Origin: a candidate division Zixibacteria bacterium CG_4_9_14_3_um_filter_46_8
Lineage (GTDB): Bacteria; Zixibacteria; MSB-5A5; UM-FILTER-46-8
Direction of reading: 5' to 3'
Length of the DNA: 43,507 nt
NCBI GenBank assembly: GCA_002791595.1
Contig: PFXJ01000128.1
Location: forward strand, 26,365-69,871
In this document: one piece after another, positions 8,361 to 17,654 of the stretch
Position numbering within the stretch: position 1 is the first letter of the stretch
Layout of the letters: each line of letters opens with the position of its first letter
Notes under the pieces: model-generated
The model's input: only the letters and a program-made list of their open reading frames with translations
Database searches by the model: none
Told to the model about the DNA's origin: nothing
Made by a program: the position numbers and the translations under genes

Positions 8361-11300
8361 ATGACTAAGCGGTCGCTTGATTTGATCCTTCATAAATATT
8401 TCCAATTTGGGTTTCATCTCTCCCGTAGTACCTGGGATTGGCTTGAAATTAGCACATTGATAAGCTCGCCAGATAAGGCTGGTGCATCCTCTGAAGCTTA
8501 TTCTATCCGGCAATTGGCTGACCGGTTTAATGAGAGGTGTTCCGGCAATTCGCGCTGGATGGAACATATTAAGGCCGGACAGTTTATTTCGGTGGGCGTG
8601 ATCATTGATGTCCTCCGCTATCTAATCATTTTATATAGCCGCGATGAGAATCCCGGAGTCATTCCGAGAGGACTGGATTGGGTTATCTCACAGCGAGGCC
8701 AGACGATTGCTAAACAACCACCGATCTCGTTTGTTAATCTCTTTCCCCCCCTGCCAGTTATGAGGGGTGAATTGACTGAGAAGGAATTTCTGCAAAATTT
8801 TTCGGGAACACCCGATAATCAGGAAACCGTCGTTGATGAGATTATCTTGCTTTATATCTCGATGCTGAACCCGGCCTTCAAACCATTCCAGATTCTTTTT
8901 GATGACAATGACCTGAAAAGACAATCGCCTTACATACCTCTCGTTATCAATCTTGAAAGCTTTTTCAGCGGGCAACCCGCTTTCAGACCATTAGGAATGA
9001 CTTTATTCCAATGCCTGCGAGCACCCATTCTGGCATCTCCGGATTCCCTCGAAGGACAGTTGAATTACATAAAAAAACACTGGAGCAAATTCCTTCCCGA
9101 CGACTTACTTGACCGGCTATTATTGGCGGCGGACATAATCAAAGAGGAACAGCGGCAACGCGGTTTAGGCCCCGGACCGAATTTGGCCCTGCAATTTGCC
9201 ACGCATTCTCTTCCCGATGATTACAATTATTCCGAATCTGCCCGCTTCAGCCGAGATGCAGACTGGATGTCAAATGTAGTTCTGATTGCAAAATCAGTTT
9301 ATGTCTGGCTGGATCAGTTATCAAAAAAATACCGGCGCCATATCAAATTCTTAAGCGAGATACCGGACGAGGAACTCGACTTGCTGGCACGATGGGGTTT
9401 CACCGGCTTATGGCTGATCGGCATTTGGGAGCGCTCCCCAGCATCACAAAAGATTAAGCAGATTATGGGGAATCCTGAGGCGGCGCCTTCCGCTTATTCT
9501 CTCTATGATTATGTTATCGCCGAAGACCTTGGCGGCGAGACCGGATTTCAAAATCTTCGAGAAAGGGCATGGCATCGAGGCATCAGGCTGGCCAGCGATA
9601 TGGTTCCTAACCACATGGGCATTTATTCCAAATGGGTTATTGAACATCCAAATTGGTTTATCCAGTTGAATTATCCTCCATATCCAAGCTACCAATTCAA
9701 CGGGGTTGACCTCTCGTGGGACTCGCGCATCACTCTTCAAATCGAAGATGGTTACTGGGACAGACGTGATGCGGCAGTGGTCTTCAAGCGCATCGACAAA
9801 TGGACAGGCGACGTGAGATATATATATCATGGAAATGATGGCACGAGTATGCCTTGGAATGATACCGCCCAGCTTAATTTCACCATGCCGGAGGTTCGAG
9901 AGGCAGTGATTCAAACCATCCTCCATGTGGCGCGCCAGACGCCGATAATCCGATTCGATGCCGCTATGACTCTGGCAAAAAAGCATTATCAGCGTTTATG
10001 GTTCCCTCCGCATGGGCATGGAGGGGCGATTCCTTCGCGTGCCGAACACGGCTTGAGCCGCACTGATTTTGATGCGATTTTCCCCGTTGAATTCTGGCGG
10101 GAGGTTGTTGATCGTGTCGCCGCGGAAGCGCCGGACACCTTACTTTTGGCGGAAGCCTTCTGGTTGATGGAAGGTTATTTCGTCCGGACCCTGGGGATGC
10201 ATAGGGTCTATAATAGCGCTTTTATGAATATGCTTAAAATGGAGGACAATGGCAAATATCGCACAACCGTAAGGAATGTCCTTGAATTCAGCCCGGAGGT
10301 CCTCAAAAGATTTGTTAATTTTATGAACAATCCTGATGAATTGACTGCCCTTGAGCAATTTGGCAAGGGCGACAAGTATTTCGGGGCTGCTATAATGATG
10401 GTGACGATGCCCGGATTGCCTATGTTTGGTCACGGGCAGATCGAAGGCTTTGCGGAGAAATATGGGATGGAATACCGCAAAGCATATTGGGATGAGCCGG
10501 TGGATCAGGATTTGGTGCGGCGCCATGAATCGGAAATTTTCCCGCTGATGCGACGACGCCGTCTATTCAGCGGCGCCCAAAATTTCGCCTTTTATGATTT
10601 TATCACCCCGGAAGGCTGGGTGGATGAGAATGTCTTTGCCTACTCCAACCGTGCCGATGACGAACGCGCCATCATTATCTACAACAACGCTTACAACACT
10701 ACTCGCGGACGGATTCATACTTCCACTCCGATCAATATCGGAAGCGATGCCAATGACTTTCTGGTTCGTAGAACCCTTGCCGATGCTTTAGGACTTAACA
10801 CCGAAGAGCGTTATTTCTACACATTTCGGGATTACAGGACCCGCCTTGAGTACGTCAGAGCCGGCAAACAAATCGCTGATGAAGGCCTCTATGCCGTGAT
10901 GAATGCTTATCAATATCATGCCTTCCTCGACTTCAGAGAGATTTTCGACTCGGATGGATCCTGGGGAAAATTATCCGGGATGCTGAATGGCCGCGGGGTC
11001 GAAAACCTCGAGGAAACCTATCAAAAGATGCAACTTGACCCCATTCTCATTCCATTCCGCGAAGTGTTGAATGCCGATTTGCTCCGTTCCTTGACAGCAA
11101 ATAAACAGGAGGCACAAGCAAGCTTCAATGAAAAGACACTGCGCTTTTTTGTCGCAGTCAGAGGATTTGCAGGAAAAGGTGCAGATCCTGAGATGGCTCT
11201 TAGGAATATTATCGATGAAATGGATGCTCTTCCGATTGAAATTAAGACCAATAAATATCATGCTAATGAGAGGCTGACTGCCGAATTCCTTTCACAGATC

Positions 11301-11846
11301 AGCCGGGGACAATATTCATCTCTGATTCCCGTAGCATACTCCTGGATTATTGTTCACCAATTGGGTCAATTTCTGTCAACGGTGGATACTGCCAGCCCTG
11401 AAGTCCTATGTGGTTTTCATCTCGAAAATTGGATGTTAAGAAAAACTATCTCCGAATTTCTCGCGGGCTATTATGGCGATAATGGTTTAGCACATTTCGA
11501 TGCACTTCTTGTCTCAATTTTGGCTTCGCATCGCAATTTACTCCTGCCTTCTCCCGATTCAACTCTGTCTAAAGACTTCAAGGCACTTTCCGAGAACTCC
11601 TACGCTATAGAATTTCTCCAAATAAACCGACACCAAGAAACTCTGTGGCTGAATAGGGAACAGCTTGAGAAGCTAATCAATGCTCTTCTTCTTGTCACTT
11701 ATATACAACTCCGAGTACGGGGAAATCTCAATGATGCCGCTTTGAAAGCTCCGGTGCAGGCGGCCCGGAAGATAATCGCCGCCGCCAAAGATGCTTCATA
11801 CCAAGTCGGGAGAACTATCGAGTTGCTGTCGCTATCAAGGAAATGA
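8361..11846 (+). CDS. Large alpha-amylase-family (GH13-like) protein, 1161 aa
   Basis: TIM-barrel motifs: SDMVPNHMG (region I), IIRFDAAMTL (region II), LLAEAFWLMEG (region III), FMNNPDE (region IV-like). Long extra N- and C-terminal regions. Confidence 0.85.
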   Translation: MTKRSLDLILHKYFQFGFHLSRSTWDWLEISTLISSPDKAGASSEAYSIRQLADRFNERCSGNSRWMEHIKAGQFISVGVIIDVLRYLIILYSRDENPGVIPRGLDWVISQRGQTIAKQPPISFVNLFPPLPVMRGELTEKEFLQNFSGTPDNQETVVDEIILLYISMLNPAFKPFQILFDDNDLKRQSPYIPLVINLESFFSGQPAFRPLGMTLFQCLRAPILASPDSLEGQLNYIKKHWSKFLPDDLLDRLLLAADIIKEEQRQRGLGPGPNLALQFATHSLPDDYNYSESARFSRDADWMSNVVLIAKSVYVWLDQLSKKYRRHIKFLSEIPDEELDLLARWGFTGLWLIGIWERSPASQKIKQIMGNPEAAPSAYSLYDYVIAEDLGGETGFQNLRERAWHRGIRLASDMVPNHMGIYSKWVIEHPNWFIQLNYPPYPSYQFNGVDLSWDSRITLQIEDGYWDRRDAAVVFKRIDKWTGDVRYIYHGNDGTSMPWNDTAQLNFTMPEVREAVIQTILHVARQTPIIRFDAAMTLAKKHYQRLWFPPHGHGGAIPSRAEHGLSRTDFDAIFPVEFWREVVDRVAAEAPDTLLLAEAFWLMEGYFVRTLGMHRVYNSAFMNMLKMEDNGKYRTTVRNVLEFSPEVLKRFVNFMNNPDELTALEQFGKGDKYFGAAIMMVTMPGLPMFGHGQIEGFAEKYGMEYRKAYWDEPVDQDLVRRHESEIFPLMRRRRLFSGAQNFAFYDFITPEGWVDENVFAYSNRADDERAIIIYNNAYNTTRGRIHTSTPINIGSDANDFLVRRTLADALGLNTEERYFYTFRDYRTRLEYVRAGKQIADEGLYAVMNAYQYHAFLDFREIFDSDGSWGKLSGMLNGRGVENLEETYQKMQLDPILIPFREVLNADLLRSLTANKQEAQASFNEKTLRFFVAVRGFAGKGADPEMALRNIIDEMDALPIEIKTNKYHANERLTAEFLSQISRGQYSSLIPVAYSWIIVHQLGQFLSTVDTASPEVLCGFHLENWMLRKTISEFLAGYYGDNGLAHFDALLVSILASHRNLLLPSPDSTLSKDFKALSENSYAIEFLQINRHQETLWLNREQLEKLINALLLVTYIQLRVRGNLNDAALKAPVQAARKIIAAAKDASYQVGRTIELLSLSRK

Positions 11847-11884
11847 CTGTTGCATTTTCACTGCAATTCAACGTATCCGATAAT

Positions 11885-13663
11885 TTACTTAAGTATTATC
11901 ATTCGATGGCAGGCGATGCTTCTTTTGGTTTCCATGCGAAGGAAATAAAATCCCGAGGAAACCTCATTCCCTCCATCATCGGCGCCATTCCATATAATCT
12001 GATGTCTGCCTGATTCCAATCTACCCTCGAAGAGATTAGCAATCCTTGCGCCAAGGATGTTATAAATTGAGACGCCTATCCAGCAATCCCTTTCAAGCTG
12101 GAAATTTATGGACGTGAAGGCATTAAACGGGTTAGGAGAGTTGTTAAGAATTGCAATATCTTCCGGATAGTTACCTCTATCTCCCATGTCCTCTGATACC
12201 TCAGAGGTGGTGAGCAAATAATCTAAGGCGGCGGGAATATCGATTATCCCATATCCATAGTCATAATCGGGCCCGGTCAAGCCTAAATCTTGTGAGGAAG
12301 CCATCAAGGCAGTTTTTATCTCGTCAACAGTTGCTTTCGGCTTCGCCTGACGCAATATGGCAACCGCCCCGGCCACGTGCGGTGCCGCCATGGAAGTGCC
12401 GCTCATATAGACATATTCTCCATCTTTGAATGATGACCTAACGCCAACCCCGGGAGCAACCACCTGCGGCTTCAATGAAACGCCATCGCATCCTGATGGT
12501 CCCCTGCTGGAAAAATTTGCAATACAGAAGCTCTCATCACTTCCATCAATCGCTCCCACGGCAAAACTATTGGTTGGAGAATTTGCCCGATCCGCAGGAC
12601 TTCTCAACGATTGAGAAGATGGCCCCTCATTCCCTGCGGCAAATATACATACTATGCCCAGCGCCTCGCAATTGTCAATCACCTCCCAGAATGATCCATC
12701 ACATTCCGGACGGTAGCCGCGAGGAATTCCCCAAGAATTGTTGATGACATCGGGAAGGTCGCTGACCGTTTCCGGATTATCGTCAGGGTCAGCCGCCCAT
12801 TGGAACGACGATATTATATCGGACATAGTCCTGTCGATTAATCCACCGCGATCGATTGCTGCCGCCGCAATCCACTGAGCGCCCGGAGCCACTCCGACGG
12901 TATCAGAGTCGTCCGATCCCAGCATAATGCCCATAGTATGAGTACCATGCCCGGCGATGTCAGTCGGAGATGCGGTATGCGTATAAGGGTCGTACCAGCA
13001 TTGCTCCAGAGGATAGCCTTGATTCCCCCTGAATTTTGATGATAGTGCCGGATGAAAGCCATCCACGCCAGTATCAATATTGCACACAATTCTGCCAGTG
13101 CCATCAAATCCCATCGCCCAGGCATCCCTTGCACCAATTGCTTCCAGCCCCGGCTCTAAGCCATCCTCGTCGGCAGGTGCCGCTTGAATCATCTCCGGCT
13201 CTATCAGTTGGATCGGGGAATCCAAAATGACTGACTTGACCGCAGGTTGCAAGCTCAAGGCGATAATTGCATCTTTTCGAGCTTCTGCCGAAGCCATTCC
13301 CGCAATCCAAAATACCTTGTAATTGCGGAGCAAGCCCTGACCTTGCAAATGGCGAATAGTGGAGTTTATTTTTAAGTCATTGTTTATTGCCTCTTGCTGT
13401 AATTTGGATATCAGAAATCGATGTTCTTCTGTAGGTTGCATTCTCCCTAAATATGTTAATTTGGACTTCCTCAAATCTGTCTCATGGTTATTGAACTGGA
13501 GTATGACCTTTATGAAGTCATCCTCACTAACATTAGCCAATCTTTCTGTCAAGGCGGATGGGATGACAGCGCTCGATTGCCCATTGCTTGCCGCCAACAT
13601 AGCAACCAGAATGAGAACGACACGGAGGCACGAATCCTGCGATATTTTTAATATTCGATGCAT
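11885..13663 (-). CDS. S8 (subtilisin-like) serine peptidase with T9SS-type C-terminal sorting domain
   Basis: Catalytic triad motifs NIDTGVDGFHPAL, GHGTHTMGIM, GTSMAAPHVAGA; signal peptide; C-terminus NNSPNPFN...IYNILGARI...SSGFYFLRM...HRMIILK. Confidence 0.93.
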   Translation of the reverse strand: MHRILKISQDSCLRVVLILVAMLAASNGQSSAVIPSALTERLANVSEDDFIKVILQFNNHETDLRKSKLTYLGRMQPTEEHRFLISKLQQEAINNDLKINSTIRHLQGQGLLRNYKVFWIAGMASAEARKDAIIALSLQPAVKSVILDSPIQLIEPEMIQAAPADEDGLEPGLEAIGARDAWAMGFDGTGRIVCNIDTGVDGFHPALSSKFRGNQGYPLEQCWYDPYTHTASPTDIAGHGTHTMGIMLGSDDSDTVGVAPGAQWIAAAAIDRGGLIDRTMSDIISSFQWAADPDDNPETVSDLPDVINNSWGIPRGYRPECDGSFWEVIDNCEALGIVCIFAAGNEGPSSQSLRSPADRANSPTNSFAVGAIDGSDESFCIANFSSRGPSGCDGVSLKPQVVAPGVGVRSSFKDGEYVYMSGTSMAAPHVAGAVAILRQAKPKATVDEIKTALMASSQDLGLTGPDYDYGYGIIDIPAALDYLLTTSEVSEDMGDRGNYPEDIAILNNSPNPFNAFTSINFQLERDCWIGVSIYNILGARIANLFEGRLESGRHQIIWNGADDGGNEVSSGFYFLRMETKRSIACHRMIILK

Positions 13664-13779
13664 ATTTAGATATAAAGCAAGGGCAATGCCATATCACTCC
13701 GAATAATACTAACCGTATCATATTAATACATCATTAGTTACTGCAACCGGCAATTCCAATTCACCCCGATTTCCGACTA

Positions 13780-13953
13780 TTAGGCAGTCGCTTGCACAAC
13801 TAACTTCTTTCTTTGCATATCAATAGTTATATGTTTGAAATCTATAGTTCCGTCAGGTTTTGTCTCCATATCAAATAGGGAGATGTTACCTGACCATTTA
13901 GTGAATGATGCCGTCAGGTCAGCCTCGGACCCATATTGAATGGTCAAGCCCAA
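13780..13953 (-). pseudogene. Possible gene relic or 3' fragment (57 codons, no good start)
   Basis: Minus-strand open frame LGLTIQYGSEADLTASFTKWSGNISLFDMETKPDGTIDFKHITIDMQRKKLVVQATA*. Protein-like composition, in-frame TAA immediately upstream, adjacent to the palindromic repeat block. Too short for the ORF track. Confidence 0.35.
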
Positions 13954-14000
13954 TTAGACATGATCTACGAAAACTTCCGGGTTGGTTTGGCAGGTCGTTC

Positions 14001-14099
14001 TCCCGATTTTATCGGGACGTCCGGATTGTCCCGCATGTCGACCCGCAGACAGGAATGTCTGCGCTACCAATAGTGGGGATATCCCGCTCTTGACGGGAT
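14001..14099. repeat. Cluster of three short palindromes (intergenic dispersed-repeat-like block)
   Basis: TCCCGAT-ttt-ATCGGGA (14001-14017), CGCAGACA-ggaa-TGTCTGCG (14044-14063), ATCCCG-ctcttga-CGGGAT (14081-14099). Confidence 0.7.
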
Positions 14100-14141
14100 G
14101 CACCCAATCTGGGAAGACACGCAGCTCCGCCCCTACGATTT

Positions 14142-16415
14142 CTATTTCAGCAATGTCATTCGCTTCGTGAAAACTCTACCTCCCGATTCCAGTCGATAGA
14201 AATAAATCCCGCTTGAATATCGCGGAGCATTCCAACTCACCTGATGCTTGCCCGCAGGAATATTTCCATCCACTAATGTAGCTACTTTTTCTCCTCTGAG
14301 ATTAAATACCTGTAATCTCACATTTGTCCGAATTGGGAGTTCGTATTTAATAATCGTTGTGGCATTGAAAGGATTGGGATAATTGGCGCGAAGAGCAAAT
14401 GCTCGTGGGATTTCGCTATCTGAATCATCAATACCGGTCAGCCTTACATTGGCAACCTCCAAATTCGAGTAAGAGCCCCATTGATTCTGGGCGTCTTTGG
14501 CGCGCACTTGATAATAATAATCACCGGTGCTTCGGCCATCTATCAAATAGGATGTTTGTGTGATATCGGATGCCAGGGAGATACTGTTTTCGAAGGCATC
14601 GACTGGGTAGAGCTGGTCGATATACATGCCGGCTTCCAGCGACCAGTTATCGGTTGCGTATAAGAATCTCAAAATGATGTCTTCCCCCACGAAATCGGCG
14701 AGGGGAAATTTAGCCACGACCCAGGCATTATTGGAACTGCCGGTTATGCCATTCCCCATATTACCGCCATTGGGATTATCATTGGTCGTGATATTTCCCT
14801 CCAGGTTGGTGAAAGCGATGCCGCCATCGGTGCTGGCTTGGACATAAGCATAATCGTAATCCGATTCAATATTGTACCAGGTATAGAATGAAATGGTATC
14901 GCCAATAATGACATGAATGGGAGTATTGAGGATGGCGGTGTAATGGGCGCTGTTTTCATATCCCGAATATAAACTATAGGAACCTTCATATTTGCGCTGG
15001 GTGGACCGGGACCAGCCATTCAAAGTCCAGTCGGCTTGGCTGGATTCAAATCCTTCAACAACCCGTTGATAACCAGTCTTTTCCACGATTTCATAAGCGG
15101 TGGCGGGGTTATCCGGATCGCTGTGACTCCAGGAAATAGTAAAGCTATCGGTAAGGATTTCACCGATTGGATTGAGGGTGGGCGGATTTGGCGGCATAAT
15201 TTGATAGGGATTATCTGAAATCTCCGCCAATATGAGAGCCAAATCCAGATTTTCCTGGTTTATTTCCTGAATGCGGCTGAGTTGAGGCCAAAAACCATCA
15301 TCTCCCCAGCCAACTTCAATGACGAAAGCAAAGATTTTGGGCTTATAAGTCCGATCGCCATATTGCCAATCGGTAGATTCACCGTTAGTTAAATACAGCA
15401 GTTCCGGGCCGCTTCCATAAGCATACCCATTCACCGATGTCATAGTATCTCCCATAGCCCGAAACAGAGGAAGATCCTCCGCAACTATCGACATATCATA
15501 CCCATAAGGATATAGGCAATCACCGGAGTAAGAATGAAAATTCAAGGCAGTGATAAAATGGCGGCTATTGATGAAATCTCTTAATGTTTGGGTTTCCGGC
15601 TCGGAAAACGCCTCGGTCCCCCGATATGTTTCATCATCTGGGTCTGGCGATGAGCCAATATCGTCATAGCCCCACATATAACCCCAATTCCGATTCAAAT
15701 CCACGCCGTATGAACCGCCTCCATTATTCCTCCTATTCTTGCGCCACATACCGCCGCCGTTGGGATCATTGATTCGATTATATTCATAGCCATCAGGGTT
15801 AATGAGCGGTATGAAATAGAATTCACGATTATCAATCAGGTCCGTTGCCAGCGGATCAGAGCCATAATTGTCGCACAAATATCTGATGAAATAGAGATTA
15901 AACAGCAACCCACCGGGTTCGCGTGCATGTATCAAGCCATTGACCATGATTTCGGGCTCATCTTCATCATCCCAGACATTGTCGGAGAGTTTGACCATAT
16001 ATATAGGGCGTCCCTCAATTGATGCCCCAATTGAATCGCGCATGCTGACTATGTTGGGGAAGAGGGAATTATATAAATCCAGCGAATCGTAGGCCTCATC
16101 CATCGTGGGATAGCCGCCCATCGAAAGCGCTTCGCCGTACCTGCTTTGGTAAAAAGCCGTCAAATCCTCATGGATGACAGAGTACTTCAAGCCTGCGAGA
16201 TCCAGCTTCTTCAAGTCCGAGTCATTGGCGACAATGTCGATATATTTCATCTCTGGATTCGCATAGGCCACATCGAGATTAAGCTCAATGACCTTGCCAA
16301 TATCGGCTTTTTGAGAAAGCTCAATCCTAATCTGCATTACTGCGCCAACCTGTGGAGTAGAAAGGATTGCCCCATTTAACATCATAACGAATGTTATCAG
16401 AATAGCTCTTTTCAT
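14142..16415 (-). CDS. M14 zinc carboxypeptidase with T9SS-type C-terminal sorting domain
   Basis: MVNGLIHAREPGG (zinc HxxE), GVDLNRNWGYMWG, ALNFHSYSGDCLYPYGY, FVIEVGWGDDG; C-terminus RANYPNPFNATTIIKYELP...SSGIYFYRLESGGRVFTKRMTLLK. Start MKRAILITF at 16415 preferred over 16448. Confidence 0.93.
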   Translation of the reverse strand: MKRAILITFVMMLNGAILSTPQVGAVMQIRIELSQKADIGKVIELNLDVAYANPEMKYIDIVANDSDLKKLDLAGLKYSVIHEDLTAFYQSRYGEALSMGGYPTMDEAYDSLDLYNSLFPNIVSMRDSIGASIEGRPIYMVKLSDNVWDDEDEPEIMVNGLIHAREPGGLLFNLYFIRYLCDNYGSDPLATDLIDNREFYFIPLINPDGYEYNRINDPNGGGMWRKNRRNNGGGSYGVDLNRNWGYMWGYDDIGSSPDPDDETYRGTEAFSEPETQTLRDFINSRHFITALNFHSYSGDCLYPYGYDMSIVAEDLPLFRAMGDTMTSVNGYAYGSGPELLYLTNGESTDWQYGDRTYKPKIFAFVIEVGWGDDGFWPQLSRIQEINQENLDLALILAEISDNPYQIMPPNPPTLNPIGEILTDSFTISWSHSDPDNPATAYEIVEKTGYQRVVEGFESSQADWTLNGWSRSTQRKYEGSYSLYSGYENSAHYTAILNTPIHVIIGDTISFYTWYNIESDYDYAYVQASTDGGIAFTNLEGNITTNDNPNGGNMGNGITGSSNNAWVVAKFPLADFVGEDIILRFLYATDNWSLEAGMYIDQLYPVDAFENSISLASDITQTSYLIDGRSTGDYYYQVRAKDAQNQWGSYSNLEVANVRLTGIDDSDSEIPRAFALRANYPNPFNATTIIKYELPIRTNVRLQVFNLRGEKVATLVDGNIPAGKHQVSWNAPRYSSGIYFYRLESGGRVFTKRMTLLK

Positions 16416-16454
16416 AGTGAACCTCTTTATTATCGTGATAGCTACCAAAGAGCA

Positions 16455-16482
16455 AATATAAATATAAATTTGATGTTGTCAA
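16455..16482 (-). promoter_or_regulatory. Putative sigma70-like promoter of the M14 gene
   Basis: Minus strand TTGACA (16477-16482) - 16 nt - TATATT (16455-16460), about 40 nt upstream of the preferred start. Confidence 0.55.
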
Positions 16483-16505
16483 ACATTATAAGGATTGGCT
16501 GGTAA

Positions 16506-16532
16506 TAAAAAAAGCGGGGCAGGTATGCCCCG
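16506..16532 (-). terminator. Intrinsic terminator of the 16564-16947 gene
   Basis: Minus strand CGGGGCA-tacc-TGCCCCG hairpin followed by C and a run of seven T. Confidence 0.8.
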
Positions 16533-16563
16533 TTGCATTAGCGGATCTTTCTATAATCCTCCA

Positions 16564-16947
16564 TCAGTTGACTGTAATGTTGCCCAGCGCAGGATTATCT
16601 CCTTTGGAAATCCAATTCAATGTATAAGGAATTTTCTTTTTGTAGCTCAAAGCCATATTTCGGAACGGCTCCAATTCCCTGTCAGCAGAAAGCTTCATAT
16701 TAACCTGATGCACCATGGCAAAGCTGTCCGAGAATATTTCTAAATTCTTGTTTTGAAAAAGCTGAGGATTCAGATCGACAAACTCCAGCAATGCCAATAA
16801 GCTGGTATATTCGCATTCCTCAGGTTTGCCACTGAATGCGGCTTTGAAGGCAATGCCGATATCGGGTATTGTGAAGCATACATAACCGGCGCCATTCTGG
16901 TTATCTTTCTGAATCTCCCCTGGGTTACCGTAGCAAAAGCACCGCAT
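16564..16947 (-). CDS. Small RNase H-like-fold protein, probably catalytically degenerate
   Basis: MRCFCYGNPGEIQKDNQNGAGYVCF...ECEYTSLLALLEFV...NLEIFSDSFAMVHQVN...LNWISKGDNPALGNITVN resembles the RNase HI layout. ATG 16947 preferred over the annotated 16995. Confidence 0.55.
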   Translation of the reverse strand: MRCFCYGNPGEIQKDNQNGAGYVCFTIPDIGIAFKAAFSGKPEECEYTSLLALLEFVDLNPQLFQNKNLEIFSDSFAMVHQVNMKLSADRELEPFRNMALSYKKKIPYTLNWISKGDNPALGNITVN

Positions 16948-17444
16948 ATTTTGCTCCTTTATCTTTAGTTTAGATTTATTCCGAATTTGTTCCACTCTGC
17001 TAATTGAGCAATGCCTGTGCCTTTGAATGAAAAATCCTCAGAAGAAATTGCAGAAAAATCTCCCGATTTTGTTTTGCCCTAATTTTTTGATTGATAAGGG
17101 GTAATGATCCGATGATATGGGGATGTGCCAATATATATGATGAAGGGCCAATTATTCCGAGGATAACCATGATTGAGTTGATGCGCAGATTTGTGCAGGA
17201 ATATTCACACTCACCAATACCATTGGGGTAAAATGAAAATTACTTAGTCTTAGGAAATAAGTTCGGGAAATTTCGCAGAGAGCTTTTTTAAAAAACAGGG
17301 AACGCCCGCCGATCGGCCAAAGTTACTTAATGATATTACCGAAATAAATCAGCGAACAAACCATTTACTGAACCATATAATTACTAAATGCGCATATACA
17401 GGACTCTCCAGAAATCAGCCAAAAGACCGATCCGGAAATTTGAC

Positions 17445-17472
17445 TTGACAAAAATATTTTGATGTCTATATT
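17445..17472 (+). promoter_or_regulatory. Putative sigma70-like promoter of the porU-led island
   Basis: TTGACA (17445-17450) - 16 nt - TATATT (17467-17472). Confidence 0.55.
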
Positions 17473-17654
17473 TAAGCATTGCCTTAAAAGAGCAAAAAAT
17501 ATATAAAAGAGGAAACATTTATAGTCGAACAGTTAAAGGGTCTTAAGAATATTCAATAAACTACCGGAGAAGGAAGAACCGGCAAATTATGCCCTTTAAG
17601 TTTCGTCATATTTTGTTTCTTGCATTTGCCAAGCATTTGCGTAGGTGAATAACT

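Noticed and set aside
9444-9986. 180-aa minus-strand ORF
   Set aside because: Antisense shadow of the GH13-like gene, which has clear catalytic motifs in this interval.
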